Below, piece after piece: positions 1 to 10,829 of a DNA stretch of 64,000 nucleotides; the stretch's first letter is position 1; every line of letters begins with the position of its first letter. A model generated the notes under the pieces. It made no database searches. It was not told the DNA's origin and saw only the letters and a list, made by a program, of their open reading frames with translations. Origin of the DNA: Aspergillus flavus (Eukaryota; Ascomycota; Eurotiomycetes; Eurotiales; Aspergillaceae). A program made the translations under genes and the position numbers. The DNA lies in contig NC_092405.1 in the NCBI RefSeq assembly GCF_009017415.1, positions 4,588,001 to 4,652,000 of the forward strand, given 5' to 3'.

Positions 1-1153
1 AGAACCAGAGCATCAACATGACAACCGTTGCTACCTGCATAGAGTATGACATATGCGACGTGCCGCGTGTTGTCAACCCGCCGATGACCATCATACATGC
101 ACAGAGAAGGGCTGCACCACCAAGCATGACACTGCGCCGCCCCGATCGATCGGCCGTGAACATGCTTAACAGATTCGCTACCACGCCAATAACATATACA
201 ACGACAGACATAAGTAGCACTTCGCGAAACCCAATCTGGGAGAGGAAAACAGCTTGGTAGTTCGCGACGAAGGAAATCCCTTGAGCCTGTTGGAAGACCT
301 GAGCACCGACACATATGATTGTCCTGCGAAGGTTAACCGCATTAGAGAAGCAATCCTTCCAGCTGGTGGCCTCTCGCAATGCCCGCTCTTCTTCCAATAT
401 TTGTTGGAGTATTACGACCTCTTCTTCGGCGGGGAACCCGGAGCCACGGAGACGGCGAAGGGCCTTAGTTGCCTCATCCAACCGGCCTCGTCTGATCAGC
501 CAGTGTGGTGACTCTGGCAGGAAGGGTAGGCTGATCCAGCCCATGAAAGGAATACCAATTTGTGCCACGACAACGACTCGCCAGGCCCAGTCGGTGGTGA
601 TATGACGACACAAGTAGACGATGAGTGCAGCTGCGAAGCCGCCAATCATAAGGAATGCGTTGTATGTGCCGGCCATCAGTCCTCGCAACGATGGCGGGGC
701 ACACTCGCCTTGATATGTGGGGATGGCGTTGGTGGCAATGCCGCCGCCAAAATACACAATTGCTTTGCCGACAACGAATTGAGCGTAGCTTGTGGTGCAA
801 GTCGACTCGATGATGACACCCACTGCTACCGCAAAGGACTGGATGTAAAGAGTCATCTTGCGTCCGAACCGTTCATTCAACGGTGTGCCACATATGACGC
901 CCAGAATAACACCAACGTAACCCATACCAGTTCCAATAGACTGATTTCTAGAGGAGAGAATCCATTTCTCCTGGGCCGGATCATATGAACCAAACCTACG
1001 CAAGAACTGGTCCAAGCTCATGATAGCTGACCACCAGGCCTGGTCGAATCCAAATCCAGCAGATGATAAAGAGCCAAATATCATGACCATGAATATGGTC
1101 CAGGTGAGGTTGGACGTGGCTGAAGACATCGTGGTGTCTGTGCGAGGTGCCAT
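1..1153 (-). CDS. MFS sugar transporter, 3' part cut off by the window edge
   Basis: The minus strand is open without a stop from an ATG at 1153 to base 1, giving the first 384 codons. The protein has the marks of the fungal sugar-porter family: several hydrophobic segments, the loop motif NERFGRK after the second one, a PESPHWLIRRGR block after the sixth, and a QGISFVANY-like block in the second half. It should be a plasma-membrane proton symporter for a sugar or glycoside. It is divergent from the GH3 beta-glucosidase gene and shares a promoter region of about 960 bases with it, which suggests that it imports the substrate of that enzyme. The substrate cannot be read from sequence. No intron is needed in the visible part. 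A second ATG eight codons in is possible. Confidence 0.9.
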   Translation of the reverse strand, partial: MAPRTDTTMSSATSNLTWTIFMVMIFGSLSSAGFGFDQAWWSAIMSLDQFLRRFGSYDPAQEKWILSSRNQSIGTGMGYVGVILGVICGTPLNERFGRKMTLYIQSFAVAVGVIIESTCTTSYAQFVVGKAIVYFGGGIATNAIPTYQGECAPPSLRGLMAGTYNAFLMIGGFAAALIVYLCRHITTDWAWRVVVVAQIGIPFMGWISLPFLPESPHWLIRRGRLDEATKALRRLRGSGFPAEEEVVILQQILEEERALREATSWKDCFSNAVNLRRTIICVGAQVFQQAQGISFVANYQAVFLSQIGFREVLLMSVVVYVIGVVANLLSMFTADRSGRRSVMLGGAALLCACMMVIGGLTTRGTSHMSYSMQVATVVMLMLWF

Positions 1154-2115
1154 ATGATAGGGGATATTTGCAGGAGGTAAAAATTGGAATTGGGTTGACG
1201 ATAATGAGTTTGAACTACGGACTAGGCGCAACCGCTGCTCGCCTTTTATCACATTCCCTGCCCCAGGAATTTTGCAGCAGGCCTTGTTCAGTATTCGCCT
1301 CCGCCTATGGCAGGCAAATACGGGGTTGGTTTATGGGGAAGCAATATCTAGCCCCAACTTATTACTTGTCCCCGCTTCGTTCGTATCTTAGTTCAACCAT
1401 GTGGAATAGCGTTTGTTGGAACCACATGGTCTATAGCCAAGAGGGAATATGGTTCAATCCTTGTCTGTTCGTGGTTGGATAAGCCGTCCTTCAGATCATC
1501 GTATGGTATGAGGCTAGTGGCACATCCACGCTAATGTACCTTCATATGCAAGGTTATTACCTCGACAGGGTTGTGGAAGTTCGATGACCGTCCGCTCGAA
1601 AAATAAATATATCTACAGTAAATGAAGAAACATTGAAGTTGTCATCTCGATATTGGGGCAAGCAAACGAGTACACCAGTCGAACGGAAACATGTAGGGCC
1701 TTCCCGGCTGGTACACTTAGTTTAGTTCCTAGTCTTGGCTCCAGACTCTAGACTATCCCACCGGGAGTCTAAATCATCTTTTCACGGAGCCTATCGAATC
1801 GACCCACCATTTCGGCGACCAGTGGGGCTAAGCCCCATTTATTCCACGAATTCTAAGATACCGAAATATCAGCGTCGCCGAGTGGGTTCTGTCCGATCCA
1901 CCACGCTGCGTGGCGATGATGCCCCGGATACGAGCAGTATACCATGACGCTGGCTTTGGGGTTCTCTCTCCAACTCCGCATTATAAAGGTTGCGGGGGAA
2001 ATTGAGAGGATGAAGATACCCAGATTTACACGTTGTACGCTCAATCATTTCTCTTCTTCTCGTAGCTATCATTATTCCGTTCGTTGTATCTCTCTCGAAG
2101 GGGGTCCTGAATCCG
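1154..2115. other. Divergent promoter region between sugar transporter and beta-glucosidase
   Basis: No convincing gene is seen. The region holds one CCCACCGG site (1757-1764), a symmetric ggggctaagcccc block near 1825 that contains GGCTAA (the core bound by XlnR-type activators in Aspergillus), and a TTATAAAG TATA-like box near 1980, about 135 bases before the beta-glucosidase start. Confidence 0.6.
1757..1764. promoter_or_regulatory. CCCACCGG site in the transporter/GH3 divergent promoter
   Basis: This is an exact copy of the octamer that recurs in the intergenic DNA of the first 14 kb. The local context is tatCCCACCGGgagt, and ATCCCACCGG is shared with the reverse complement of the site at 10725. 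It is a candidate operator for a regulator encoded in the same block. Binding is inferred, not shown. Confidence 0.5.
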
Positions 2116-4680
2116 ATGAATATGGTTCACCATGAGAAATCCGCCGTGGAAGAATTACTTCGGGCCTTGACCTTGGAGGAGAAGGTTTCCCTGTTGGCTG
2201 GGAAAAACATGTGGGAAACAGCGAACATCGACAGGCTGGGGATCCCTAGTTTAAAGATGACGGATGGGCCAGCTGGAGCGAGAGGGTCAAAATGGACATA
2301 TGGTTCACTGACAACATTCATTCCTTGTGGGATCTCTTTGGCTGCCACATTTGATCCGGAGTTGGTCCAAAAGGTGGGCAGCGTCCTAGGGGAGGAGACA
2401 CGACGCAAGCACTGCCAGGTCCTCCTAGCTCCCACTATGAATTTGTCGCGATCCCCCCTAGGTGGTCGGAACTTCGAGGGCTACGGCGAAGACCCGTACT
2501 TGATTGGGAAAGTATCGACTGCGATAATTCGGGGTATTCAGAGCCAAGGGGTGGCAGCATGCATGAAGCACTTTATCGCGAATGATACCGAAACGCGGCG
2601 GTTCAACGTCGACCAAACCATTGACGAGCGTACTCTTCGCGAAGTGTACATGAAACCCTTCGTGATGGCTCTGGATGCGGACCCATTAACTGCCATGGTC
2701 AGCTATCCAAAGATAAACGGATACCACGCGGACTTGAGCCCTTCCATCCTCAAGCCGCTTCTGCGTGAAGAATTGCAATTTGACCGCATAGTCATGAGTG
2801 ACTGGGGTGGGCTGAACAGCACCGTGGAGAGCCTGATCGCTACTACCGACTTAGAAATGCCAGGGCCGGCGGTGCGACGTGGTGAAAAGCTCCTCGCTGC
2901 CATAGCACAAGGTCAGATCGACGTCGCCAAGCACGTTGATCCCAGTGTCAGACGGATTTTAGAACTCCTTGATCGGGTCGGTCTACTATCCGAATCATCC
3001 GCCAATGGCGCCGTAAAGAACGACGAGGCTGAATCTGAGAAAGCGCCGGACGACCCGAACTTCCATCGGATCGCTCGTGAGGCGGCACAGGACGGTCTTG
3101 TTCTCCTCAAGAATGAGGGTGTTTTACCCTTGCAACCTTCCTCTTTTGAGAAGATTGCCATCTTGGGTCCTAATGCCCGCCGTCCGACAGCGGGAGGCGC
3201 TGGCAGTGCTGCTGTCAATCCATTTTACATCACCACTCCCGAAGAATGCCTTACGACCGCCATCCGACAAGTCAATCCAGAGGCGGAAATTGTCTACGAG
3301 CAGGGTATTCCGTTTAGTCTGCGCCCACCTCTACTAGGTAGCAAGCTCACCACACCTAATGGCTCCCGCAAGGGTCTTGAGGTAACTTTCTACGCCGGAC
3401 ATGAGTTTCAGGGGCCCCCAGTAGCAACCACCTACTGGGATGACTCCCTTGTATATCTCTTCAACGATGGTGATGTCCCGGAATCGCTCAAGGGCACCCC
3501 CTACTGTTACCAGGCATCTGGCATTGTGACACCCCAGGTATCGGGTTGGTATACATGGAGTGTGGCCAATACAGGAAAGGCTAAGCTGTTCATCGACGAT
3601 GAAATGATCATTGATAATTCCGAGTGGTCACGGATAACCGGAGGCTTCCTAGGATGCTCCAGTGAAGATCGGACTGTTCGGATGCAATTGCAGGCAGGGA
3701 AAACATATCGCCTGAGGGTGGACAACATAGTGACATTACCACCCATCGAATCCTTTGACAATACACTCTTTCCAAATGTCTCGGGCCTACGGGTTGGCCT
3801 TGCCCGGGAGGAGGATGAGCAGGCAATGCTAAACCGCGCAGTGGATTGCGCCAGATCATCCGATATAGCTGTCCTCGTCGTCGGTCACAATAAGGACTCG
3901 GAAGGTGAAGGTGGGGATCGCATCAACATGGAATTGCCAGGCCAGACGGATGCACTCGTCCAAGCAGTATGTGAGGCCAATCCTAATACAATCGTTGTCG
4001 TTCAGGCAGCCAGCGCGGTAACAATGCCGTGGGTGAATCAAGCCCGCGCGATTGTCATGGCTTGGTACCAGGGCCAGGAGAACGGGAATGCCTTAGCAGA
4101 CGCCCTCCTTGGTCACTGCAATTTCTCCGGTAAAACTCCTATCACCTTTCCTCGCCAGCTGGAGGACCACGGTTCTCATGCATGGTTCCCCGGGCAGGCA
4201 GCCAACGACTCTTGCGAGTTCGGGGAGCAAGTGTTGGTTGGATATCGTCACTTCGATAAGCATGGTATTAAGCCTCTCTGGCCATTTGGATACGGATTGT
4301 CTTACACGCGGTTTGAGGTCACAGATATTCGCCTTGATGGGCACATGACCACTGCACCAGCTTCCACCATCTCGATCCACGCTCGCGTCTCCAACGTTGG
4401 CGAACAAGATGGCTCCGAGGTAGTCCAGGTCTACGTCAGTCCGTCCGAGCAGATCCAAAAGAAGGGGCTGGTCACCTATCAAAAGACACTTGCTGGATTT
4501 TGCAAGGTGTTCGTACCTGTTGGAGAAACCAGAGACGTCGCTATTCAGGTCAGCAAGGAAGAATTGCGTTGGTATAATGCAGAGGCGCGTTCATGGCAGC
4601 TAGATCCAGGCAGGTACTATTGCTTTGTTGGCACCAGTGCCGTTGATATTCACGGCGAACTGGAGTTCCATCTGGTGTAG
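2116..4680 (+). CDS. GH3 beta-glucosidase with PA14 insertion, cytosolic type
   Basis: An uninterrupted 854-residue reading frame. The N-terminal GH3 barrel carries the KHF block (MKHFIANDTE) and the nucleophile motif MSDW with Asp229. A PA14 domain lies at about residues 400-540. The second GH3 domain contains the SEGEGGDR block (from Glu596), where the acid/base glutamate of PA14-type enzymes such as K. marxianus BglI lies. A fibronectin-III-like domain closes the protein. Length and order match Aspergillus beta-glucosidases of the BglI/J/K type. No signal peptide is visible, so it probably hydrolyses imported beta-glucosides inside the cell. Two in-frame ATGs (2116 and 2122) are possible starts. 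It lies between a divergent sugar transporter and a codirectional Zn2Cys6 regulator, an arrangement typical of a small catabolic cluster. Confidence 0.95.
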   Translation: MNMVHHEKSAVEELLRALTLEEKVSLLAGKNMWETANIDRLGIPSLKMTDGPAGARGSKWTYGSLTTFIPCGISLAATFDPELVQKVGSVLGEETRRKHCQVLLAPTMNLSRSPLGGRNFEGYGEDPYLIGKVSTAIIRGIQSQGVAACMKHFIANDTETRRFNVDQTIDERTLREVYMKPFVMALDADPLTAMVSYPKINGYHADLSPSILKPLLREELQFDRIVMSDWGGLNSTVESLIATTDLEMPGPAVRRGEKLLAAIAQGQIDVAKHVDPSVRRILELLDRVGLLSESSANGAVKNDEAESEKAPDDPNFHRIAREAAQDGLVLLKNEGVLPLQPSSFEKIAILGPNARRPTAGGAGSAAVNPFYITTPEECLTTAIRQVNPEAEIVYEQGIPFSLRPPLLGSKLTTPNGSRKGLEVTFYAGHEFQGPPVATTYWDDSLVYLFNDGDVPESLKGTPYCYQASGIVTPQVSGWYTWSVANTGKAKLFIDDEMIIDNSEWSRITGGFLGCSSEDRTVRMQLQAGKTYRLRVDNIVTLPPIESFDNTLFPNVSGLRVGLAREEDEQAMLNRAVDCARSSDIAVLVVGHNKDSEGEGGDRINMELPGQTDALVQAVCEANPNTIVVVQAASAVTMPWVNQARAIVMAWYQGQENGNALADALLGHCNFSGKTPITFPRQLEDHGSHAWFPGQAANDSCEFGEQVLVGYRHFDKHGIKPLWPFGYGLSYTRFEVTDIRLDGHMTTAPASTISIHARVSNVGEQDGSEVVQVYVSPSEQIQKKGLVTYQKTLAGFCKVFVPVGETRDVAIQVSKEELRWYNAEARSWQLDPGRYYCFVGTSAVDIHGELEFHLV

Positions 4681-4876
4681 ATAATATATAACTACAGGTA
4701 GAGGTATATAATATGGTTGTCTTGAGACATTAGGGGTTCATTGGGCCCTGTGGCGTGGCTTAGCGCTTAGCAGGGTGGGTCACCTGATTACTGTGTAGTT
4801 CAATACGGTATTTAATTCGACCGCATCCCATCATTCATCGTTCTAAATTTCACGATAATCCACTCAGCCTTACAAC

Positions 4877-6475
4877 ATGGACCCGTCGTCCAGTCCCTCC
4901 TCTACCCTACCCCCTTCTGTCCCCGTCGCCTGTCTTAACTGTCGCGAGAAACATCTCAAGTGCGATGGTAATCTGACAGGATGTACCCGGTGCAAGGACT
5001 TGAGTCTCTTTTGCCACTTTGTACCGAGCCGCCGAGGGAGACGAGGACGGCCTTGGCCCTATTCAGGTGCAATGGGAGACTATCCTCCACTACCTGTCGA
5101 GCCCACCGGCAATGCAATGATGACCCCTTTAGATTCCTTAGCATGTGCTGCTCCACAGGGGGACGCGACCTGTTCATCGCTCCCCCCTCGGATCGACAAC
5201 CAGCTGGTTACGTTGTTTTTCCTCCATTTCCATCAGGCCCACCCATTCTTGCCGCCTCGCGACGCATTCCTGCATTCTTCTCCCCCAATCTACTTGCTGG
5301 ACGTGGTACAGTTCATCAGCCTACATTACCTCCCTGCCAGTAATGTTCCAGACCACACCCACCAGCTATGTACGGCCGTCCAGGAGGCAGAAGCCAGCCT
5401 TGAGAAGGTCCAAGCCCTTTTACTCCTATCGATCATCATGCATGCAGGAACCCAGCCGCGAGAGGCGAAGAAATGGCTTGGTGACGCGATTTCTCTGAGT
5501 CTGGATCTCGGACTTCACTGCCGGGAATTTTCTGAGGCTTTGGAGATCCAGAATCCTGTGCGGGCTGAGAGTGCTCGGCGTACGTGGTGGGAGATCTTCA
5601 TTATTGATACCCTTCTGGCGGCTGTGCAAGTCGATGGTGCTTTACAGCTGACAGTAGAGACACTCGATATTCCCCTGCCTTGTGAGATGGACGAATACCA
5701 GGATGGCCGCTTGGGGATTGTTCCAATCTCACTGCGTGATATGGATCGTCAGGCACTGTTCCACAATGATGGCGATTTCTCATCCGCATCGTACAGGGCC
5801 GAAGCAGCGACAATACTTCGAAAGTGCCTGATCGCAAGCGGGAATCATGTCTCCCATGAAACTATCAATATCCTCGATGTCACCATTTCGGCGTGGTTCC
5901 ACCGGTTGCCCAGCGGCAAGCAGGCGATGTTGCATCATAATGGTGACGTGGATCAAATGATATTCCAATCTTTTATGATAATGCACTGCGCCTCAATATA
6001 CTTGCACTTCCCAAAATCATATCTCCTTGCATTTCTACCGGTGACTAGCCACATATTTTGTTCTCGACCCCCCACCTTCACGTCGAGTTCCGCAAACCCT
6101 CAAATACACACAGCCAAGGTATACGGCGCGGCGGTCAACCTATCCAAGCTTGCTTCCTTGACGACCAGCGTGACTAGTCATAGCCCCTTCTTCGTCTGCA
6201 CGCTAGTCCTAAGTTCCATCGTCCAACTCGCTGTCTTTACTGCTGATCCCCAGCAATCGAGCCGTACAGGCCGCAACTTCCTAGCCTTGAATATCGGCGT
6301 CCTAAAATCCATGGGGCATGTGTGGACGATCGCAGCGACTTCGATGGCGCGCATCCGCGATGTAGCTGTCGAGCTTGAGTCGGCGCTTGCCAGGGAGAGC
6401 AGAGCGCTGTTAGATGATCACTTGACCCAGTCCGTTTTAGTCGACTCTCAAGGTTTGGACGTAACATTTTTATAA
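4877..6475 (+). CDS. Zn2Cys6 transcription factor with fungal-specific domain
   Basis: A 532-residue intronless frame. The N-terminus has a Zn(II)2Cys6 cluster with Cys19, 22, 29, 36, 39 and 46 (CX2CX6CX6CX2CX6C), followed by a basic patch (SRRGRRGRP). The middle, roughly residues 110-300, looks like the fungal-specific transcription factor domain and includes the ESARRTWWEIFIID block common in that family. It should bind CGG-containing sites in the nucleus. It starts 196 bases after the beta-glucosidase on the same strand and is a plausible local regulator of the transporter/beta-glucosidase pair. The inducer is unknown. The short upstream gap contains a GGGTGGGTCACC block but no complete copy of the recurring octamer. 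Confidence 0.92.
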   Translation: MDPSSSPSSTLPPSVPVACLNCREKHLKCDGNLTGCTRCKDLSLFCHFVPSRRGRRGRPWPYSGAMGDYPPLPVEPTGNAMMTPLDSLACAAPQGDATCSSLPPRIDNQLVTLFFLHFHQAHPFLPPRDAFLHSSPPIYLLDVVQFISLHYLPASNVPDHTHQLCTAVQEAEASLEKVQALLLLSIIMHAGTQPREAKKWLGDAISLSLDLGLHCREFSEALEIQNPVRAESARRTWWEIFIIDTLLAAVQVDGALQLTVETLDIPLPCEMDEYQDGRLGIVPISLRDMDRQALFHNDGDFSSASYRAEAATILRKCLIASGNHVSHETINILDVTISAWFHRLPSGKQAMLHHNGDVDQMIFQSFMIMHCASIYLHFPKSYLLAFLPVTSHIFCSRPPTFTSSSANPQIHTAKVYGAAVNLSKLASLTTSVTSHSPFFVCTLVLSSIVQLAVFTADPQQSSRTGRNFLALNIGVLKSMGHVWTIAATSMARIRDVAVELESALARESRALLDDHLTQSVLVDSQGLDVTFL

Positions 6476-6962
6476 CGCGCACTCAATCTCCGTATCCCTC
6501 CTTCCCCACGGGGCCAACCGCGCGTAATTTCAGCTAATTCAAAATCACAGCACAAGTGCTACGTCTGCAAGGGGGCCTAGAAGGTTCGAGGTATTATCCA
6601 CATTCCTGTTGTATCATAAATTCGATCAATATAGGTGTGTATAACCGCCATATATATACGCGAACGTGACTACCTCCCAGTTATCCTAAGCGAGAGTGGC
6701 TTCAGGTAGCACCAAAAAGTACATGTCACCATAGAGCTTAAGCCTCGTTAAATTCAAGTCAAGCTTACTACGGGGCTAAGAAGGTATTTGCAGTTCATGC
6801 CATTCGTAAGTGACTGTGATAGTTGTTGTGATTTAGAATCTTCAGTAGGTGTATCCCGATGATAACCTATTTACTCATATCTATCTTCTGCTTAATAGAC
6901 AAGTTCAGTGATGACTACCAAACCCTCTTCCAAAATGTGCGACCCAACCGACCCTTCGGGCT
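6476..6962. other. Intergenic, convergent 3' ends
   Basis: About 490 bases between the 3' ends of the Zn2Cys6 regulator and the sulfatase. I see no gene or clear element in it. Confidence 0.6.
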
Positions 6963-8943
6963 TCATACCCAAGCATCCAGACTGTATCCATTTCTATACG
7001 CCAATGCTTCTTGTGGACCCTCTGCATCAATGATATAGGCATACTCGCATCTGTCGAATGATACCTTGGACTGCGCCTGGTAGAAGGAGTCGTACTTCTC
7101 ATTCAGGGCATCCCGGAGGTTATGTACGGATCCACCGGGATGCAACACACTCCATGGTTCAATGCAAGAAGTCCCTTTGCAAGATTTCAGTACCAAAAGA
7201 AGGGCATCAAGTCGTGTAATTACTCTCGAAAGGCTGTACCCCATCATTCGGGTCTCTTGTGAGTTATCTGTCTGCGCCTTCGCATATAGGTTGTTGATTT
7301 GATACGGGTCATTCTATCGATCGTCAGCTATGTAAACAAATCCATCTTTAGCAGCACAATGACATACCGTGAGATCATAAAGTTCGTGTTCGTTATTGCA
7401 CCATACGGAATAATAAAGATTGTACTCCTCACTGAGTATACGAACCGCCTTGTACGTATTGTTTGGCACCGTGGGCTTACCTGGTTCAATGTAAGCACTC
7501 TAATGAAGGCAGGTTATAGGTAATATAACAAGCTCTTACCAAGGTTAGACAATCCTCCCTCGAGCATCGCCTGCCCCCAGTATTCAACAGTTACGTGCTC
7601 GTGCAGAGTTCCCATATTATTTCTCAGAATGCGCATAGGAGCACCGTCGAAATCATCCCTGAGGGGAATACCAGCCAATTCGTAGAAGGTCGGAGCCAGG
7701 TCAATATGGGTACTGACAGAGTCTTCCACAGCCCCTTCTGGGATTCCAGGTCCTCGAATGAAAAATGGGACTCGGATGTCCTCATCGAACCCGCAGGTCT
7801 TTCCCGGGGGAAGTCGATGCTGTCCGATATGAAAGCCGTTATCCGAGGTGTAAATAATATAAGTGTTATCAAGCTTGTCACTCTGCTCTAGCCGAGTAAC
7901 AAGACTGTCGACAAGTTCATCCACACCCTGTAGCGCACGCAGTCGTTGGCGATAGTAATGGTCATTGTAGTCCACCTCAGTTTCGTTTCTGAAGGGAAGG
8001 TCATGGATCCAACTGACTCCAGTAGGCTGTTCTCCAGTCAGTTTCTCGGAGCTTCCTGAAAGAGAGGGAGAGAGACAACTTACTTCCTTTGGGTTGAAGT
8101 TAGCCTTACGTGGCACCTTGGCCTCAGGGAAAAGGTGTTTGTGGCGGTCTTCCGGGATAGGTTCGTCCATCCATAGAGGCCCACTTCCGGCACCGTATGT
8201 CCCATTCATGTTGGAATGGGGCGCAATTGGCGACACGGCCATGAAGAATGGACGTTCTCCACTAAGAGCGTCTTCCAAGAACCCCATGGCCTTCTCCGTC
8301 AACACCTCGGTTGTATGTCTTCCTAGGTAACTAACTGGAGCGTCGTGGTTCCGCTGGTAAGTTGCATTCATATAGTCATACGTGTAGGGATCCAGGAGGA
8401 AGTCCGACCCGTTGAAGCCAGAGACGTGTGGACTGGCATAGTTCTCGATGGAGTGTGCATTCATCAGTTTTCCGGTGTAGTAAGTGTCGTAGCCTGCTTG
8501 TTGCAACCACACCGGGAGGAAGTTCTTATCGAACCCTCCCTCAACAAACTTGGGGTATCCGCCTGCTCATGTGTTAGTAACAGTGGGAGGTTTCTCGAGA
8601 CAAGGCGCTTACCCCACGGTGGATGAACATCCGTAACGTTGGTGTTATGTGCTAAACGCCCCGTCCATAAACTAACTCTTGATGGACAACAGAGGGCGGT
8701 GGTCACGAAGTGGTTGTTGAAGGTGGTTCCCTTGTCCCGCATATGCTTCATAGTCAATGGTGTATAGGACAGTGAGTCCAGTAAGAGGTCTTGGTCATCA
8801 GACATAATGAAGAGGAAGTTTGGAGGTCGCTTCGAGACTGCATTATGTTGGGTAACATGCTTCTCGGTATTGATTGAGCCCAGGTTGGCTTCAGTCACTC
8901 CAAGCAGGCCCAAAGTAGTCAGAATCTTCTTTGTGAACTTCAT
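6963..8943 (-). CDS. Secreted arylsulfatase, five exons
   Basis: Exons as I read them: 8943-8613, 8562-8084, 8026-7540, 7480-7368 and 7313-6963, giving 586 residues. The start carries a probable signal peptide (MKFTKKILTTLGLLGVTEA). FLFIMSDDQD holds the metal-binding aspartates, and CCPSR at residues 85-89 is the sulfatase signature, whose first Cys becomes formylglycine. The C-terminal part has the typical NEHELYDLTNDPYQINNLY and LKSCKG blocks. Introns have GT-AG ends. The second one is 57 bases with an ACTGAC branch point; removing it brings NFNPKE next to PTGVSWI, as in relatives. The enzyme should hydrolyse sulfate esters outside the cell. A copy of the CCCACCGG octamer lies about 360 bases upstream. 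The natural substrate, phenolic sulfate or sulfated glycoside, is not known. Confidence 0.92.
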
Positions 8944-9877
8944 CTCGATTGTTGAACTTCAGTCAAACTCCCTGATGTTACGGACCACCAGGCGACACAC
9001 GGATGTTATATAACGCTGCAAATCTGTGGTTTGAAGCTAAGCTTGGGACTAGCACCCCATGGGCCTCCAAGAGTACCACGACGATTATTTTCCACGACGA
9101 TCCTAAGCTCGTAAATAGAGTTTGCGCTCTGAAGGATTCGCCGAATATAGTGGAATTCTGCTCTCCACAAACTCGGCGATAGACTAACTTCGATGCATTT
9201 TCATTGTCTTTCTAGCTCGATTCCAAACTACTGGAATATTTTCCCACAGTGGATTCTAATTAGCTCCCATGTATCGTCTTTGAATATTTCCCGTCACTCC
9301 CACCGGGTGGCGTGCCAAACTGCGGCCCAAGGAGAGAAGTCGGCATACTCCGTTGTAGTGGCCCAGTACAACTTCCTCATCAGGACATCCTTACGATGCT
9401 AAGATTTCAAAGCATTACTTGTGCTGTTCTGTATTTACTCTAGCGTTGGCTCCACGTGGAGTCGACATTGACGAAGGATTCCACTCCAATGGGTAACGCA
9501 TTCATGCTTTACCTCTGGAGGGTAATGAAACTTGCGTTGGAGAAAGACCCACAATGTCTCGTCACGGGGTAATTCAAGACACTCCGAAAAGACAGAGTGT
9601 TTGTTGGGACAGAATAAAGGCATGGAACGGTCAATGGTGTGGGGGTTATTCGTCTGCCTACTTCGACTTGGCATGCATTAATGCTACAAGGTCTGATGCC
9701 TGCCTCAAACGTACGACACGGCCTTTAGTATTACTTGTTTGTGAGGCCTCCTCCATAACCCATCCTATGAAAGACGGCCTTGTTGATCCCGTCCACAAGA
9801 AACGAAAGTAAAGCATAGAAATCAATCGAGACATCTTGCATTTCAACTAGATACAAAATCCATATGAGAAGAATAGC
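8944..9877. other. Intergenic region upstream of the sulfatase
   Basis: No convincing gene. It holds the promoter of the sulfatase (minus strand) and the CCCACCGG-containing palindrome at 9300-9310. Confidence 0.55.
9292..9310. promoter_or_regulatory. Palindromic CCCACCGG site upstream of the sulfatase
   Basis: CGTCACTCCCACCGG (9292-9306) is repeated base for base at 13699-13713. Overlapping it, CCACCGGGTGG (9300-9310) is a perfect inverted repeat around one G. The site lies about 350 bases before the sulfatase start codon. It is a candidate binding site for the cluster regulator. Confidence 0.5.
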
Positions 9878-10477
9878 CTAAGAGCTAATCTCCTCCGCAG
9901 AAACAACAGTTCCAAAAGCATCGGCCAACTCGTTGAGAGCTACCGCCACCAATTGCTCGGCCTCAACACCAGGGATATGACGATCGCCCACCGCATCTTT
10001 CACAATAACCACATCGTAGCCCAATTCACTGCCAGATCTGGCAGTAGTGGAAATACACACATGTGCCATATATCCGACTAGGACAATCTTCTTGCCCAGG
10101 TCTCCCAAGCCGATCAAGTAATCGTGGAGGTCAGTCTTAGCGAAAGAGCTCGGGAAGTTCTTAGTTACGATCTTCTCACCGGGCCTTGGTGTCAGCTCCT
10201 CGAACTCTTCTGCTAACGAAGTGCCCGGAGTGAACACAGGAGCACCGGCCGGCACTTCGTGAACCACGTGAACGATATTGGAGCCGTCGCCACCGTTGCG
10301 ATACCGAGACAGTAGGTCGGCGATGACTTTGCGGCTCTCCGCCACGCCTTCGACCTTCAGCTGGCCCGAGGCGTATTCATTTTGCGCATCGATGATAATC
10401 AGAGTGGAGTCTTTGACAGAGGCTGTCGAACGAGGAATGCCAATGGTTTGGCGGAAGGATTGAGCATTGGAAGCCAT
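9878..10477 (-). CDS. Isochorismatase-like cysteine hydrolase
   Basis: A 199-residue single-exon protein. The order of conserved parts is that of the isochorismatase-like fold: [10 protein letters not shown] with catalytic Asp30, a lysine in [10 protein letters not shown] (Lys106), and the nucleophile in [12 protein letters not shown] (Cys141) followed by [20 protein letters not shown]. No signal peptide is visible, so the protein is probably cytosolic. Fungal members hydrolyse amides, carbamates or similar bonds; the substrate here cannot be named. It is transcribed away from the C2H2/Zn2Cys6 regulator. The shared promoter contains three close copies of CCGGTGGG, which suggests control by that regulator. 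Confidence 0.9.
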   Translation of the reverse strand: MASNAQSFRQTIGIPRSTASVKDSTLIIIDAQNEYASGQLKVEGVAESRKVIADLLSRYRNGGDGSNIVHVVHEVPAGAPVFTPGTSLAEEFEELTPRPGEKIVTKNFPSSFAKTDLHDYLIGLGDLGKKIVLVGYMAHVCISTTARSGSELGYDVVIVKDAVGDRHIPGVEAEQLVAVALNELADAFGTVVSAEEISS

Positions 10478-10829
10478 GGCTGAACTAGTGGTGTTGTCTC
10501 AGGAAGGATGGTTTTGTGATGGTTGGAATGATTTTGGTCTGCTAGAATGATTGACACACTTTTTAAGTAGGTAAATGTTCTGGTCTGTGGTCGATTGGTC
10601 AGTCCACCTGGTGGCCCATGCCATTACATTGACCAAGAAATGCATCCGTAATCAACGGTGGGGTTTGTCGGAATCCCGCCTTGGTTCTTGGTGGGATGCC
10701 GGTGGGCTTCCGGTGGGTTCCGCTCCGGTGGGATATCAGATAATTCTAGAGAAGTGCCACTGCCCCAGTCGCGGACGTATCGTCATATTGTCTTGGCTTC
10801 TATACTCATACTAATTGCTTTAGTGTCGT
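10478..10829. other. Divergent promoter between hydrolase and C2H2/Zn2Cys6 regulator
   Basis: About 350 bases without a gene. It holds the triple CCGGTGGG array described separately. Confidence 0.6.
10688..10732. promoter_or_regulatory. Triple CCGGTGGG direct repeat
   Basis: Three exact octamers in the same orientation at 10699-10706, 10710-10717 and 10725-10732, preceded by a degenerate copy TTGGTGGGAT at 10688-10697. They lie between the divergent isochorismatase-like gene and the C2H2/Zn2Cys6 regulator, so they could serve both, including autoregulation of the regulator. The octamer could be a composite of a CGG triplet, as bound by Zn2Cys6 clusters, and GTGGG, as bound by C2H2 fingers. 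That reading is inference. Confidence 0.55.

Noticed and set aside
5102..5109. CCCACCGG in the Zn2Cys6 gene as a regulatory site
   Set aside because: It is within coding sequence, and one coding copy is expected by chance in a window of this size.
8056..8083. A 28-base GTAAGT...TTCAG intron in the sulfatase gene
   Set aside because: It is too short and would break the frame. A 57-base intron from the same donor (8083-8027) keeps the frame and has an ACTGAC branch point.
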